Of a DNA stretch of 55,827 bases, positions 23,886 to 32,269 are shown in pieces. Under the pieces are notes generated by a model. The model was not told the origin of the DNA. It saw only the letters and a list, made by a program, of their open reading frames with translations, and did not search any database. The stretch is from Candidatus Nitrosopumilus sp. (GTDB lineage: Archaea; Thermoproteota; Nitrososphaeria; Nitrososphaerales; Nitrosopumilaceae). Positions within the stretch are counted from its first letter, which is position 1. Every line of letters begins with the position of its first letter. A program made the position numbers and the translations under genes. Location: the NCBI GenBank assembly GCA_020431995.1, contig JAGQHE010000010.1, forward strand, positions 1 to 55,827, read 5' to 3'.

Positions 23886-25051
23886 TAACATTGATGTGGT
23901 CTGAAAAATACCGACCTCATATTATTTCTGATATGATAGGTAATGAAGAATCCCGCGCATCTATAATTGACTGGTTTACAAAGTGGAAAAAAGGCACAAA
24001 ACCACTTCTTCTGGTTGGACCTCCTGGTATTGGAAAAACTACAATTGCATATCTTGTAGCAAAACAATTTGGATATGATATGATTGGTCTTAACGCAAGT
24101 GATGTACGAAGTAAATCCAGAATTAATGAAATTCTTATGCCTGTATTGGCCAATGTCAGTGTTATGGGAATTCCGATGATATTTGTAGATGAGGTGGATG
24201 GAATTCATGGCCGTAGTGATTTTGGAGGTGCTTCTGCACTCGTTGATATCCTCAAAGAACCAACTGTTCCAATTGTTCTTGCTGCGAACTGTGATACCTC
24301 TGATAAAATGAGGAGTATTAAAAAAACAGTAAAAACAATTTATTTTAAAAAAATTCCACCTCGTTTGTTGCGAGTTTATCTTGAAAATATTTTAAAAAAA
24401 GAAAATGCAAAACTAAGTCCGGGTTCTTTAATAAAAGTAATTGATAAGTCACGAGGAGATATTCGTTCTATGATTAATCTTGCACAATCATTTGTAACTG
24501 GATTTAACCCTCAAACAGAAACGACTTTTGAAAACATCAATGTTGAAAATGGAATAAATGCTTTCTTTAAAGCGAATTCCACTGAAGAAGCTAGAATCAT
24601 TTTGTACTCTATGCAAATTGATCCAAGAGAAAAAATCAATGCCTTTTATTCTAGTATCATTACAAGCAGTATGGATAATTCGACACTTGCAAAATATTTA
24701 GAAATAATGTCTAACGCTGATATGCTTTTTGGAAAAATTATGAAAACGCAAAATTGGCGATTACTTCGATATCTAAATGATATTTTGATAAAGTTGTATC
24801 AAAACGATGACAGAATTAGATATTCGCAATACAATATTTCATGGCCTTTACTTAATAGAATTCGTTGGGATGGCACCAAAATAAAATCATTTTCCTCCAT
24901 CATGGCAAGAAAATTACACTTATCATCAAGTGCTTTTGTAACAATCTGTTTTCCTTTTGTCTTATTTTGTATTAAAAATAAAACGCTTGAATTAGAATTA
25001 GAAGAGACTTTTAGCGATATTATTGAAAAGGAGATTGATCTAATTCAATGA
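23882..25051 (+). CDS. rfcL: Replication factor C large subunit (clamp loader)
   Basis: 389 residues; with the small subunit it opens the PCNA ring and loads it onto primed DNA using ATP. Seen: WSEKYRPHIISDMIGN at the start, Walker A GPPGIGKTT near 50-58, Walker B IFVDEVDG near 100-107, and sensor-like VLAANCDT. A lid and helical collar domain complete the visible protein. It is somewhat short for RFC-L (often 400-500) and has no C-terminal PIP box that I can see. GTG at 23882 overlaps the upstream stop; ATG at 23894 (MWSEKYRP) is the main alternative and matches family N-termini well. Confidence 0.93.
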   Translation: MITLMWSEKYRPHIISDMIGNEESRASIIDWFTKWKKGTKPLLLVGPPGIGKTTIAYLVAKQFGYDMIGLNASDVRSKSRINEILMPVLANVSVMGIPMIFVDEVDGIHGRSDFGGASALVDILKEPTVPIVLAANCDTSDKMRSIKKTVKTIYFKKIPPRLLRVYLENILKKENAKLSPGSLIKVIDKSRGDIRSMINLAQSFVTGFNPQTETTFENINVENGINAFFKANSTEEARIILYSMQIDPREKINAFYSSIITSSMDNSTLAKYLEIMSNADMLFGKIMKTQNWRLLRYLNDILIKLYQNDDRIRYSQYNISWPLLNRIRWDGTKIKSFSSIMARKLHLSSSAFVTICFPFVLFCIKNKTLELELEETFSDIIEKEIDLIQ

Positions 25052-25359
25052 GCTGGAGAAAAATCCCAATGAAATTTCCAGGAACATGCATTATCTGCAA
25101 TGAAAAAATTGAGATCAACGAAATTGGATTATGGGCAAAAGGATTAGGTGTAAAACATGAAAGATGTGCCCAAATTGATCAATTGCAATGTATTGTGTGT
25201 GGAGGACCTGCAGGATGCTCTCAATGCGAATTCATCGAAAACTGTGATATTTCAAATGTATCTCAATTCTGTATTTGTAAGAAATGCAGTGAAGAGAAAG
25301 ATGCTTTTAGTCTTTATCAAAAATCAACAAACAAAAAATTCCCAATTCTTGCCCCCTGA
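25048..25359 (+). CDS. Cys-rich putative zinc-binding protein, unknown function
   Basis: 103 residues with 11 cysteines. They form CIIC near 14-17, a lone RC, then CIVC, CSQC and the C-terminal CICKKC, enough for two or three zinc sites. The middle carries IGLWAKGLGVKHERC, a treble-clef-like strand. The ATG overlaps the rfcL stop (ATGA), so it belongs to the same translated unit as the clamp loader. No recognised family; a nucleic-acid-binding or protein-adaptor role at the fork is possible but not shown. Confidence 0.7.
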   Translation: MSWRKIPMKFPGTCIICNEKIEINEIGLWAKGLGVKHERCAQIDQLQCIVCGGPAGCSQCEFIENCDISNVSQFCICKKCSEEKDAFSLYQKSTNKKFPILAP

Positions 25360-25464
25360 ACTTCAAAAATACTCAATTATTCATAAATTCTTGTAAAAAT
25401 TTCCTCTCATTGAAATCCTCAAACTAAATTAATATATGAAACCATTTTACTTTACATTACTGTT

Positions 25465-27012
25465 ATGCATTCTGAAAAGATTGAAGGATATGCTAAAAAG
25501 AATAGTACCGCGTTACTGGGTGGTGGCCAAGACAGAATCAAGGCTCAACATGATAAGGGCAAATTAACCGCTCGTGAACGAATAGACCTTTTACTCGATG
25601 AAGGTACTTTTACAGAAATTGATCCATTGACCACGCATCATTATCATGAATATGATATGCAGAAAAAGAAATTCTTTACTGATGGGGTAGTAGGCGGGTA
25701 TGGGACTGTCTATGGTAGGCAAATCTTTGTTTTTGCGTATGATTTCACTGTGCTTGGTGGTACACTTAGCCAGATGGGGGCTAAAAAAATCACTAAACTG
25801 ATGGATCATGCAGTAAAAACTGGATGCCCAATTATTGGAATAATGGATTCTGGCGGTGCACGAATTCAAGAAGGAATAATGAGTCTTGATGGGTTTGCAG
25901 ATATATTTTATCATAATCAGTTAGCTTCAGGAGTAATTCCACAAATTACTGCCAGTATTGGTCCTTCTGCAGGAGGTTCTGTATATTCGCCCGCAATGAC
26001 TGACTTTGTAATTATGGTTGAGAAGGTGGGAACAATGTTTGTTACAGGACCTGATGTAGTGAAAACCGTACTGGGCGAAGAAATATCTTTTGATGATCTT
26101 GGAGGAGCAATGACGCATGGTTCAAAGAGTGGCGTTGCACATTTTGTTGCCCAAAACGAATACGAGTGCATGGATTATATCAAAAAATTAATTTCATATC
26201 TACCCCAAAATAATGCTGAAGAGCCACCAAAAATAACCACTGATGATGATCCAAACCGATTAGATCATAATCTCATCAACATAATTCCGGAAAATCCTTT
26301 ACAACCTTATGATATGAAAGAAATCATTAATTCAATTGTTGATAATCACGAATTCTTTGAAATACATGAATTGTTTGCTCCAAACATTGTAGTGGGTTAT
26401 GGAAGAATGAATGGCAAGGTTGTGGGAATTATAGCTAACCAACCTATGCATCTTGCAGGTGCACTTGATATTGATTCTTCAAACAAGGCAGCACGTTTCA
26501 TAAGATTCTGTGATGCATTTAATATTCCTCTTATTACTCTAGTAGATACCCCTGGATACATGCCAGGTTCTAATCAAGAACATAATGGAATTATCAGGCA
26601 TGGTAGTAAACTACTCTATGCATATTGTGAAGCTACAGTTCCAAGAATAACATTAGTTATTGGAAAAGCGTATGGTGGTGCTTACATTGCAATGGGAAGT
26701 AAAAATCTTAGAACTGATATTAATTATGCGTGGCCAACCGCACGATGTGCTGTTTTAGGTGGAGAAGCAGCTGTAAAAATTATGTATCGAAAAGATCTTG
26801 ATGAGGCAGATGATCCTGAGGCACTTAAAAAACAATTAATCAATGAATTTGCAGAAAAATTTGAAAATCCGTATGTCGCTGCATCTCATGGAACAGTTGA
26901 TAATGTAATAGATCCTGCTGAAACTAGACCTATGTTAATTAAAGCATTAGAAATGCTTGCAAACAAAAGAGAAAAACAACTTCCTAGGAAACATGGAAAC
27001 ATCAATTTGTGA
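25465..27012 (+). CDS. pccB: Acetyl-/propionyl-CoA carboxylase, carboxyltransferase beta subunit
   Basis: 515 residues with tandem crotonase-like domains. It transfers carboxyl from biotin to acetyl-CoA or propionyl-CoA. Seen: KLTARERIDLLLDEGTF near the start, GGTLSQMGAKKITKLMDHA, MDSGGARIQEG near 128-138 and VDTPGYMPG near 364, all typical of the PccB/YngE family. In ammonia-oxidising thaumarchaea this enzyme fixes bicarbonate in the 3-hydroxypropionate/4-hydroxybutyrate cycle (family knowledge). It is followed after 6 nt by biotin carboxylase and then the biotin carrier, a complete three-gene carboxylase. Confidence 0.94.
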   Translation: MHSEKIEGYAKKNSTALLGGGQDRIKAQHDKGKLTARERIDLLLDEGTFTEIDPLTTHHYHEYDMQKKKFFTDGVVGGYGTVYGRQIFVFAYDFTVLGGTLSQMGAKKITKLMDHAVKTGCPIIGIMDSGGARIQEGIMSLDGFADIFYHNQLASGVIPQITASIGPSAGGSVYSPAMTDFVIMVEKVGTMFVTGPDVVKTVLGEEISFDDLGGAMTHGSKSGVAHFVAQNEYECMDYIKKLISYLPQNNAEEPPKITTDDDPNRLDHNLINIIPENPLQPYDMKEIINSIVDNHEFFEIHELFAPNIVVGYGRMNGKVVGIIANQPMHLAGALDIDSSNKAARFIRFCDAFNIPLITLVDTPGYMPGSNQEHNGIIRHGSKLLYAYCEATVPRITLVIGKAYGGAYIAMGSKNLRTDINYAWPTARCAVLGGEAAVKIMYRKDLDEADDPEALKKQLINEFAEKFENPYVAASHGTVDNVIDPAETRPMLIKALEMLANKREKQLPRKHGNINL

Positions 27013-27018
27013 TTTTAT

Positions 27019-28506
27019 ATGATTGAAAAAGTACTTATCGCAAATAGAGGAGAAATTGCTTTACGGGTAATTAGAACATGCAAGAGACTTGGTATTAAAA
27101 CAGTCGCAGTTTATTCTGATGAAGATTATAATTCGATGCATGTTAAACAAGCATCTGAGGCTTACCATATTGGAGAAGCTGCACCCGCAAAATCATATCT
27201 GAATCAAGAGAAAATTTTGGAAACCATACTGTCTTCTGGCGCAGATGCAGTTCATCCTGGTTATGGGTTTCTTTCAGAGAATTCTGATTTTGCAAGTACT
27301 TGTGAAAAAAATAACATAAACTTTATCGGACCATCTGCTAAATCCATGGATCTTTGTGGTGATAAAATGCAATGCAAAGCTGCAATGCTTAAAGCCAAAG
27401 TGCCAACAGTTCCTGGAAGTCCTGGGCTTGTAAAAGATGTTGAAGAGGCATTAAAAATTGCAAATGATATATCTTATCCTGTGTTACTAAAGTCTGTATT
27501 TGGCGGTGGTGGTCGTGGTATTAGACTAGTAAATAATGATAAAGAATTACGTGAAGGTTTTCAAACAGTTACAAGCGAATCCATTTCTGCAGTTGGCAAG
27601 TCTGCGATTATTGTTGAAAAATTCCTTGAAAAGACTAGGCATATTGAATATCAGATGGCAAGAGACAAACATGGTAATGCAGTTCATATTTTTGAAAGAG
27701 AGTGCTCCATTCAAAGAAGAAATCAAAAACTTATTGAACAAACACCTTCTCCAGTGGTTGATCAGGAAACACGAGATCGGATAGGCGAACTAGTTGTCAA
27801 AGCATCCGAAGCAGTCGACTACACTAACTTGGGAACCGCTGAATTTTTGAGAGCAGATAATGGAGAGTTTTATTTCATTGAAATTAATGCAAGATTGCAG
27901 GTAGAACATCCTATCTCTGAAATGGTTTCTGGGCTGGACTTTGTCAAACTTCAATTAGACATTGCGAATGGGGAACCATTACCATTTAAGCAAAAAGATC
28001 TTAAAATGAAAGGATATGCAATTGAGTGCAGAATTAATGCCGAAGACACATTCTTGGATTTTGCACCTTCTACAGGACCTGTTCCAGACGTAACGATTCC
28101 ATCTGGACCTAGTGTTAGATGTGATACTTACTTGTATCCTGGATGTACAGTATCTCCATTTTATGATTCTTTGATGGCTAAACTTTGTACATGGGGACAA
28201 ACATTTGAAGAATCCCGAACTCGAATGCTTACAGCACTTAATGACTTTTACATTCAAGGTGTTGAAACATCAATTCCACTTTACAAAACAATTCTAAATT
28301 CAGAAGAATACAAGAAAGGTGAACTCTCCACTGATTTCTTAAAACGATATGGAATGATTGACAAATTAACTGAAGACCTGAAGAATGAGAAACTAGAGAA
28401 AAGTGAAGCCGCGATTGCTGCTGCAATAATTCACTCAGAATATTTTAAGAGCCGTGTACAAAACAATGCTGTCAATAACTCTAATTGGAAATATGGCCTA
28501 GGTTGA
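27019..28506 (+). CDS. accC: Biotin carboxylase subunit
   Basis: 495 residues with an ATP-grasp core; it carboxylates biotin using ATP and bicarbonate. Seen: VLIANRGEIALRVIRTCKRLG at the N-terminus, the glycine-rich ATP loop KSVFGGGGRGIR near 159-170, ERECSIQRRNQKLIEQTPSP near 225-245, EINARLQVEHPISE near 290 and ECRINAEDTFLDFAPSTG near 333. All are standard AccC motifs. A C-terminal helix of about 50 residues is typical of archaeal and PCC forms. Translation is likely coupled to pccB and to the carrier protein gene 4-7 nt downstream. Confidence 0.95.
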   Translation: MIEKVLIANRGEIALRVIRTCKRLGIKTVAVYSDEDYNSMHVKQASEAYHIGEAAPAKSYLNQEKILETILSSGADAVHPGYGFLSENSDFASTCEKNNINFIGPSAKSMDLCGDKMQCKAAMLKAKVPTVPGSPGLVKDVEEALKIANDISYPVLLKSVFGGGGRGIRLVNNDKELREGFQTVTSESISAVGKSAIIVEKFLEKTRHIEYQMARDKHGNAVHIFERECSIQRRNQKLIEQTPSPVVDQETRDRIGELVVKASEAVDYTNLGTAEFLRADNGEFYFIEINARLQVEHPISEMVSGLDFVKLQLDIANGEPLPFKQKDLKMKGYAIECRINAEDTFLDFAPSTGPVPDVTIPSGPSVRCDTYLYPGCTVSPFYDSLMAKLCTWGQTFEESRTRMLTALNDFYIQGVETSIPLYKTILNSEEYKKGELSTDFLKRYGMIDKLTEDLKNEKLEKSEAAIAAAIIHSEYFKSRVQNNAVNNSNWKYGLG

Positions 28507-28512
28507 TGATTG

Positions 28513-29025
28513 ATGAATTACAAAATAGCTGATATTGAAAAATCATTTGATGGAAAGATTATGGAAAATCTTGGAAACAATGACTATGTAATTAAAATTA
28601 ATGATAATGAACATAAATTAAAAATCATATCTATGAATTCTACTGGAATTGAATTCATTTTAAATCAACAATACCATAAAGCAAAGTATCTTGATCAATC
28701 AACTAACGAAATGAATATTGTAATTGATAATGTTCCTATCGTAATTAATCGTCACACTCACTTTGATGAAGTTGTCTTCAAACATTCTGGTGGAGCAGGC
28801 GCTGGAAATGTGCAATTATTATTGAAGAGTCAAATTCCTGGCAAAGTTGTGTCTATTTCTGTTGCTGAAGGCGATTCTGTAAAAAAAGGAGATGTAATTT
28901 GTACTTTGGAATCAATGAAAATGCAAGTATCAGTGAAAGCACACAAAGACGGCGTTGTTAAATCCATAAAAATCAAAGAAACTGGGACTGTTGCCAAAGG
29001 CGATCCTATAGCCGATATAGAATAA
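28513..29025 (+). CDS. accB: Biotin carboxyl carrier protein
   Basis: About 170 residues. The C-terminal biotinyl domain carries the attachment site ESMKMQ with the biotinylated Lys near 136, 35 residues from the C-terminus as usual. The N-terminal part is a beta-rich domain of PCC type, followed by an Ala/Gly hinge (HSGGAGAGN). ATG at 28513 is chosen over the TTG before it. Third gene of the carboxylase operon; it shuttles carboxybiotin between the two catalytic subunits. A biotin ligase must be encoded elsewhere. Confidence 0.93.
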   Translation: MNYKIADIEKSFDGKIMENLGNNDYVIKINDNEHKLKIISMNSTGIEFILNQQYHKAKYLDQSTNEMNIVIDNVPIVINRHTHFDEVVFKHSGGAGAGNVQLLLKSQIPGKVVSISVAEGDSVKKGDVICTLESMKMQVSVKAHKDGVVKSIKIKETGTVAKGDPIADIE

Positions 29026-29038
29026 AAAATATTTTTCC

Positions 29039-29503
29039 TTATTTCAGGAAATTTTTGATCTCTTCATAGTTTGGTTCTCTTAATGGATCTTCTGAAACCC
29101 ACTTGTATCCTATTTTTCCATCTTCATTAATAACAAAAACAGAACGTTTTGCGGCATTGTATCCTTTAATATGAAGCAAGTCTTTCATTAGTACTCCATA
29201 ATCCCGAATTGTTTTGCTACTATAGTCCCCCAACAATGGAAAATTGAAGTGATTCTTCTCTGCAAATGCTTTATTTGCAAATGGGCCGTCATTACTGATT
29301 GCCACAACTTTTGCGCCTAGATCGGTTATTTCCTTCCATGAATCCCTGAAATTACACAATTCTGTTTCACAAACTGGAGAACTTGCAGCAACTATGAACG
29401 ATAAAACAATTTTTCCACCTCTATAATCATCCAAAGTTTGCATTTTCAACTCTGTATCTGGAAGCTCGAAGTTAGGAGCAATATCCCCAATATTCAACGA
29501 CAT
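29039..29503 (-). CDS. bcp: Peroxiredoxin (Bcp/AhpC-TSA family)
   Basis: About 154 residues of thioredoxin fold. It reduces peroxides through a peroxidatic Cys in SSPVCETELCNF near 45, with a second Cys five residues later, the arrangement of Bcp-type (PrxQ) enzymes. The N-terminus SLNIGDIAPNFELPDTE is typical. ATG at 29503 is chosen because an upstream extension would add an unrelated basic, aromatic stretch and enter the nuoA promoter. It is convergent with the carboxylase genes and divergent from nuoA. It may protect against peroxide made by ammonia oxidation and respiration (inference). Confidence 0.9.
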   Translation of the reverse strand: MSLNIGDIAPNFELPDTELKMQTLDDYRGGKIVLSFIVAASSPVCETELCNFRDSWKEITDLGAKVVAISNDGPFANKAFAEKNHFNFPLLGDYSSKTIRDYGVLMKDLLHIKGYNAAKRSVFVINEDGKIGYKWVSEDPLREPNYEEIKNFLK

Positions 29504-29583
29504 GATCGTTATTTTGCAATGCTCTATAAAGTACTTTACAACAATAACTTTTTCAGACACCGATCGAAAAAAGGAAGCATACC

Positions 29584-29591
29584 TTTTTATA
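29584..29591 (+). promoter_or_regulatory. TATA box of the nuo operon
   Basis: TTTTTATA centred about 28 nt before TTG 29616. It supports a leaderless start for nuoA and argues against a longer N-terminus reaching back into the peroxiredoxin promoter. Confidence 0.5.
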
Positions 29592-29615
29592 CAAAAATTA
29601 GGGTCAAAAGCTAAA

Positions 29616-29990
29616 TTGGTCGGGGAATTAGCGGGCAATTATAGTACCGTTGTATTGATGTTTGGTTTTGCTATAGTAGCAATGGCTCCAGCATTAATTA
29701 TATCCAGAATGATTTCTCCTAGAAAACGAAGTAACCCTGTCAAGTTTTTGCCAATGGAGTGTGGACAAGTTCCGTCTGGAGAAGGAAGAACTCATTTCAT
29801 GATGCAGTACTATCCTTACATTTTGATGTTTGTTGTTTTTGATGTAATGGCAATTTTCTTGTATGCTTGGGGCAGTTCACTTTTGGAGATTCCAAAGGTT
29901 GCTACTCTGCCAATGATGGGATTTTTAGGGATTATGTTTGGGGCGATGGCATTTGCTTTGTATCAATCGGGGAGACGAAGAATATGGTAG
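29616..29990 (+). CDS. nuoA: NADH-quinone oxidoreductase subunit A
   Basis: About 124 residues with three hydrophobic helices. It is the small membrane subunit near the quinone channel of complex I. The conserved loop is FLPMECGQVPSGEGRTHFMMQYYPYILMF, cited as a region, with the Glu and Cys of the ECG motif; the last helix ends in basic RRRIW. The TTG start is chosen from the upstream TATA box; an ATG at residue 15 (MFGFAIVAM) is an alternative. First gene of an 11-gene operon A-B-C-D-H-I-J-K-M-L-N. Confidence 0.88.
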   Translation: MVGELAGNYSTVVLMFGFAIVAMAPALIISRMISPRKRSNPVKFLPMECGQVPSGEGRTHFMMQYYPYILMFVVFDVMAIFLYAWGSSLLEIPKVATLPMMGFLGIMFGAMAFALYQSGRRRIW

Positions 29991-30030
29991 TTTTTTATAT
30001 AAATTGTATTTACGAGGATAGGGGATAATA

Positions 30031-30555
30031 TTGCTTAAAGACTTAGTAACACCAGAAAACGCAAATGTCTTTGTAGGAAAGTTAGGAGACATTTTGGAAA
30101 GAGCTATTGATAAACCATTGGGATATGCCATTAATTGGGGTAGAATTTGGTCGCTCTGGCCAGTACATATTGAAACAGCATGTTGTAGTGTAGAATTTGG
30201 TGCAGCGTCTAGTCCTAGATATGATGTTGAAAGATTTGGTATCATTGAAGCATTTGGATCCCTTAGACAATGTGATCTTGTAGTTGTTCAAGGAACTATT
30301 ACAAGAAAAATGGCACCTCGTCTAAGATTGGTTTATGATCAAATGCCAGAACCAAAATATGTCATTGCTATGGGAGCATGTGCAATTACCGGAGGTTTGT
30401 ATTTTGATTCATATAACGTACTTCCAGGAATTGATGGAGTAATCCCGGTCGATGTTTATGTTCCAGGCTGTCCACCTAGACCTGAAACTCTAATTCAAGG
30501 ATGCATGTTGTTACAAGAAAAAATCAAGAGAATGAAAGCTAGGAAGTTTGTATGA
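30031..30555 (+). CDS. nuoB: NADH-quinone oxidoreductase subunit B
   Basis: 174 residues. It holds iron-sulfur cluster N2, which hands electrons to quinone. All cluster ligands are present: TACCSVEFGAA (two adjacent Cys near 50), MGACAITGG near 118 and PGCPPRPE near 148. SSPRYDVERFG is the standard following helix. The start is TTG, and the stop overlaps the nuoC ATG. Confidence 0.95.
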   Translation: MLKDLVTPENANVFVGKLGDILERAIDKPLGYAINWGRIWSLWPVHIETACCSVEFGAASSPRYDVERFGIIEAFGSLRQCDLVVVQGTITRKMAPRLRLVYDQMPEPKYVIAMGACAITGGLYFDSYNVLPGIDGVIPVDVYVPGCPPRPETLIQGCMLLQEKIKRMKARKFV

Positions 30556-31130
30556 TGAGTTCTGATTCTGAAAAACCTGATGCAGATGAAACTCAAGTAA
30601 AAGCAACTCCTACAGCAAAAAAACCTGAAATAGAATTACCTGCATTTGAAAAGAGTATCTCAGATAAAATTGTTGAAAAGTTTGGTGATAAAGTCGAAGT
30701 CACATTTGTAAAAGAAGACAGGATTGGAATTAAAGTTGGCAGAGAAAGCATACATGATGTTGCTGAATTTACCCGTGATGTGTTAAATTATGATCATGTA
30801 GAGTCTGTTTCAGGCGTTGACTACCCTCAAGACAAAGAGATTGAAGTTGTATATCACATAGGATCTTATTCAGACTCTTCACTAGCAAGACAAATACTTG
30901 TTTTGTCTACCCGGGCTCAAAGAGAAGAAAATCCCATCCCTGGCAATGATGCCACTAGGCTTCCCACTCTTAGAGATGTATTTTACAGTGTAGAATTTCA
31001 TGAAAGAGAAGTTTTTGAAATGTTTGGTGTTTACTTTGAAGGCCATCCTGATAATAGACGACTACTCTTGCCAGAAGATTGGGCAGATTTGCCTCCGCTT
31101 AGAAAGGACTTTGCGATAAAGGGAAGATAG
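30552..31130 (+). CDS. nuoC: NADH-quinone oxidoreductase subunit C
   Basis: 192 residues in the peripheral arm. An acidic, low-complexity tail of about 35 residues (DSEKPDADETQ) precedes the domain. The conserved 30-kDa signature is FYSVEFHEREVFEMFGVYFEGHPDNRRLLLPEDW, cited as a region near 140-175. It is a separate gene here, not fused to nuoD as in E. coli. The ATG overlaps the nuoB stop by 4 nt. Confidence 0.94.
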   Translation: MMSSDSEKPDADETQVKATPTAKKPEIELPAFEKSISDKIVEKFGDKVEVTFVKEDRIGIKVGRESIHDVAEFTRDVLNYDHVESVSGVDYPQDKEIEVVYHIGSYSDSSLARQILVLSTRAQREENPIPGNDATRLPTLRDVFYSVEFHEREVFEMFGVYFEGHPDNRRLLLPEDWADLPPLRKDFAIKGR

Positions 31131-31132
31131 AG

Positions 31133-32269
31133 ATGACTGAGAAATTCCCACCTGGATTAGCACTCCAAAAAGTTGACGAGAGAATTATGACTCTCAATGT
31201 TGGACCACAACATCCTGGCTCTGGTCACATGAGAATTATTGTTCAAATCGACGGTGATTATATTGTTGCGTGTGACCCTGATCCTGGATATGTCCATCGT
31301 GGAGAAGAGAAAATGGCTGAATATAGAAATTATATCACAAATATTCCTCACTTAGAAAGACCTGTGATTCACGATTCCTGTAATGTATTGTATCCATATG
31401 TTTTAGGAGTTGAGGAACTTGTTGGAATAGAAGTTCCGGAACGTGCCAAGTATGTTAGAGTTATTGCATCTGAACTAAATCGATGTATTTACACAATGTA
31501 TTGGCTTGCAATTTATGGCATCTTTTTGGGGCATTCTACAATGTTCATGTGGCCAGCAGGGGATCGTGAACTCTTAATTGATCTTATGGAAAAAATGTCT
31601 GGTGCAAGAGTCACACATGCACATTTTGTTCCAGGTGGAGTAAGAAATGATTTACCTCCAAACTTTGAAGATGTCTGTTTACGTCAAGTTAATTATTTTG
31701 AAAAACGTATCAAAGAGTACTCTGCCGTCTTTTATGACAATCCTATCCTGATTGCCAGAACCAAAGACACTGGTGTCCTTTCTCGCGAGGATGCAATAAG
31801 ACTTGGAACGACAGGTTCTGTACTTCGTGCAAGTGGAGTTGATTATGATCTTAGAACAAAGGAACCATATGATGTTTACGAAGAATTAGATGTTCATACT
31901 AATGTGATGAAAGAAGGTGATTCTTATGCGAGATCTAAAGTACCGTGGCTTGACATGTTAGAAAGCTGTAATATCATTAGACAAGCATTACAAAAAATGC
32001 CCAAGTCTGGTTCTGTTAGAACCAAACTAAAACCTAACCCAAAAGGCAAGGGACTTAATTCAGTTTACAAACGCGTGGAATCTGGCAGAGGTTCGTTAGG
32101 CTGCTATATTGTGTCTGATGGTAAAACTGAGCCGTACAGACTAAAGTTAAGTGTTGGGTCATTTAGAAATTTGATTGCATTACCATATCTTCTTAAAGGC
32201 GAAAAACTTGGCAATATGCCTTCAGTGTATTGGAGTCTTAATTATTGGCCAGTGGAGGCAGATCGATAA
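31133..32269 (+). CDS. nuoD: NADH-quinone oxidoreductase subunit D
   Basis: 378 residues, 49-kDa subunit forming the quinone-binding cavity with NuoB. Seen: LNVGPQHPGSGHMRI near 22-36, the quinone-contact His and Gly segment, DPGYVHRGEEKMAE near 56-69, RVTHAHFVPGGVRND near 160, and the C-terminal stretch FRNLIALPYLLKGEKLG. No hydrogenase Ni-Fe cysteines, as expected for complex I. ATG 2 nt after the nuoC stop. Confidence 0.95.
   Translation: MTEKFPPGLALQKVDERIMTLNVGPQHPGSGHMRIIVQIDGDYIVACDPDPGYVHRGEEKMAEYRNYITNIPHLERPVIHDSCNVLYPYVLGVEELVGIEVPERAKYVRVIASELNRCIYTMYWLAIYGIFLGHSTMFMWPAGDRELLIDLMEKMSGARVTHAHFVPGGVRNDLPPNFEDVCLRQVNYFEKRIKEYSAVFYDNPILIARTKDTGVLSREDAIRLGTTGSVLRASGVDYDLRTKEPYDVYEELDVHTNVMKEGDSYARSKVPWLDMLESCNIIRQALQKMPKSGSVRTKLKPNPKGKGLNSVYKRVESGRGSLGCYIVSDGKTEPYRLKLSVGSFRNLIALPYLLKGEKLGNMPSVYWSLNYWPVEADR

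Noticed and set aside
29504-29638. Longer N-terminus for the peroxiredoxin and an upstream extension of nuoA on the other strand
   Set aside because: The two extensions overlap each other and the nuoA TATA box; family starts fit the shorter forms on both strands.
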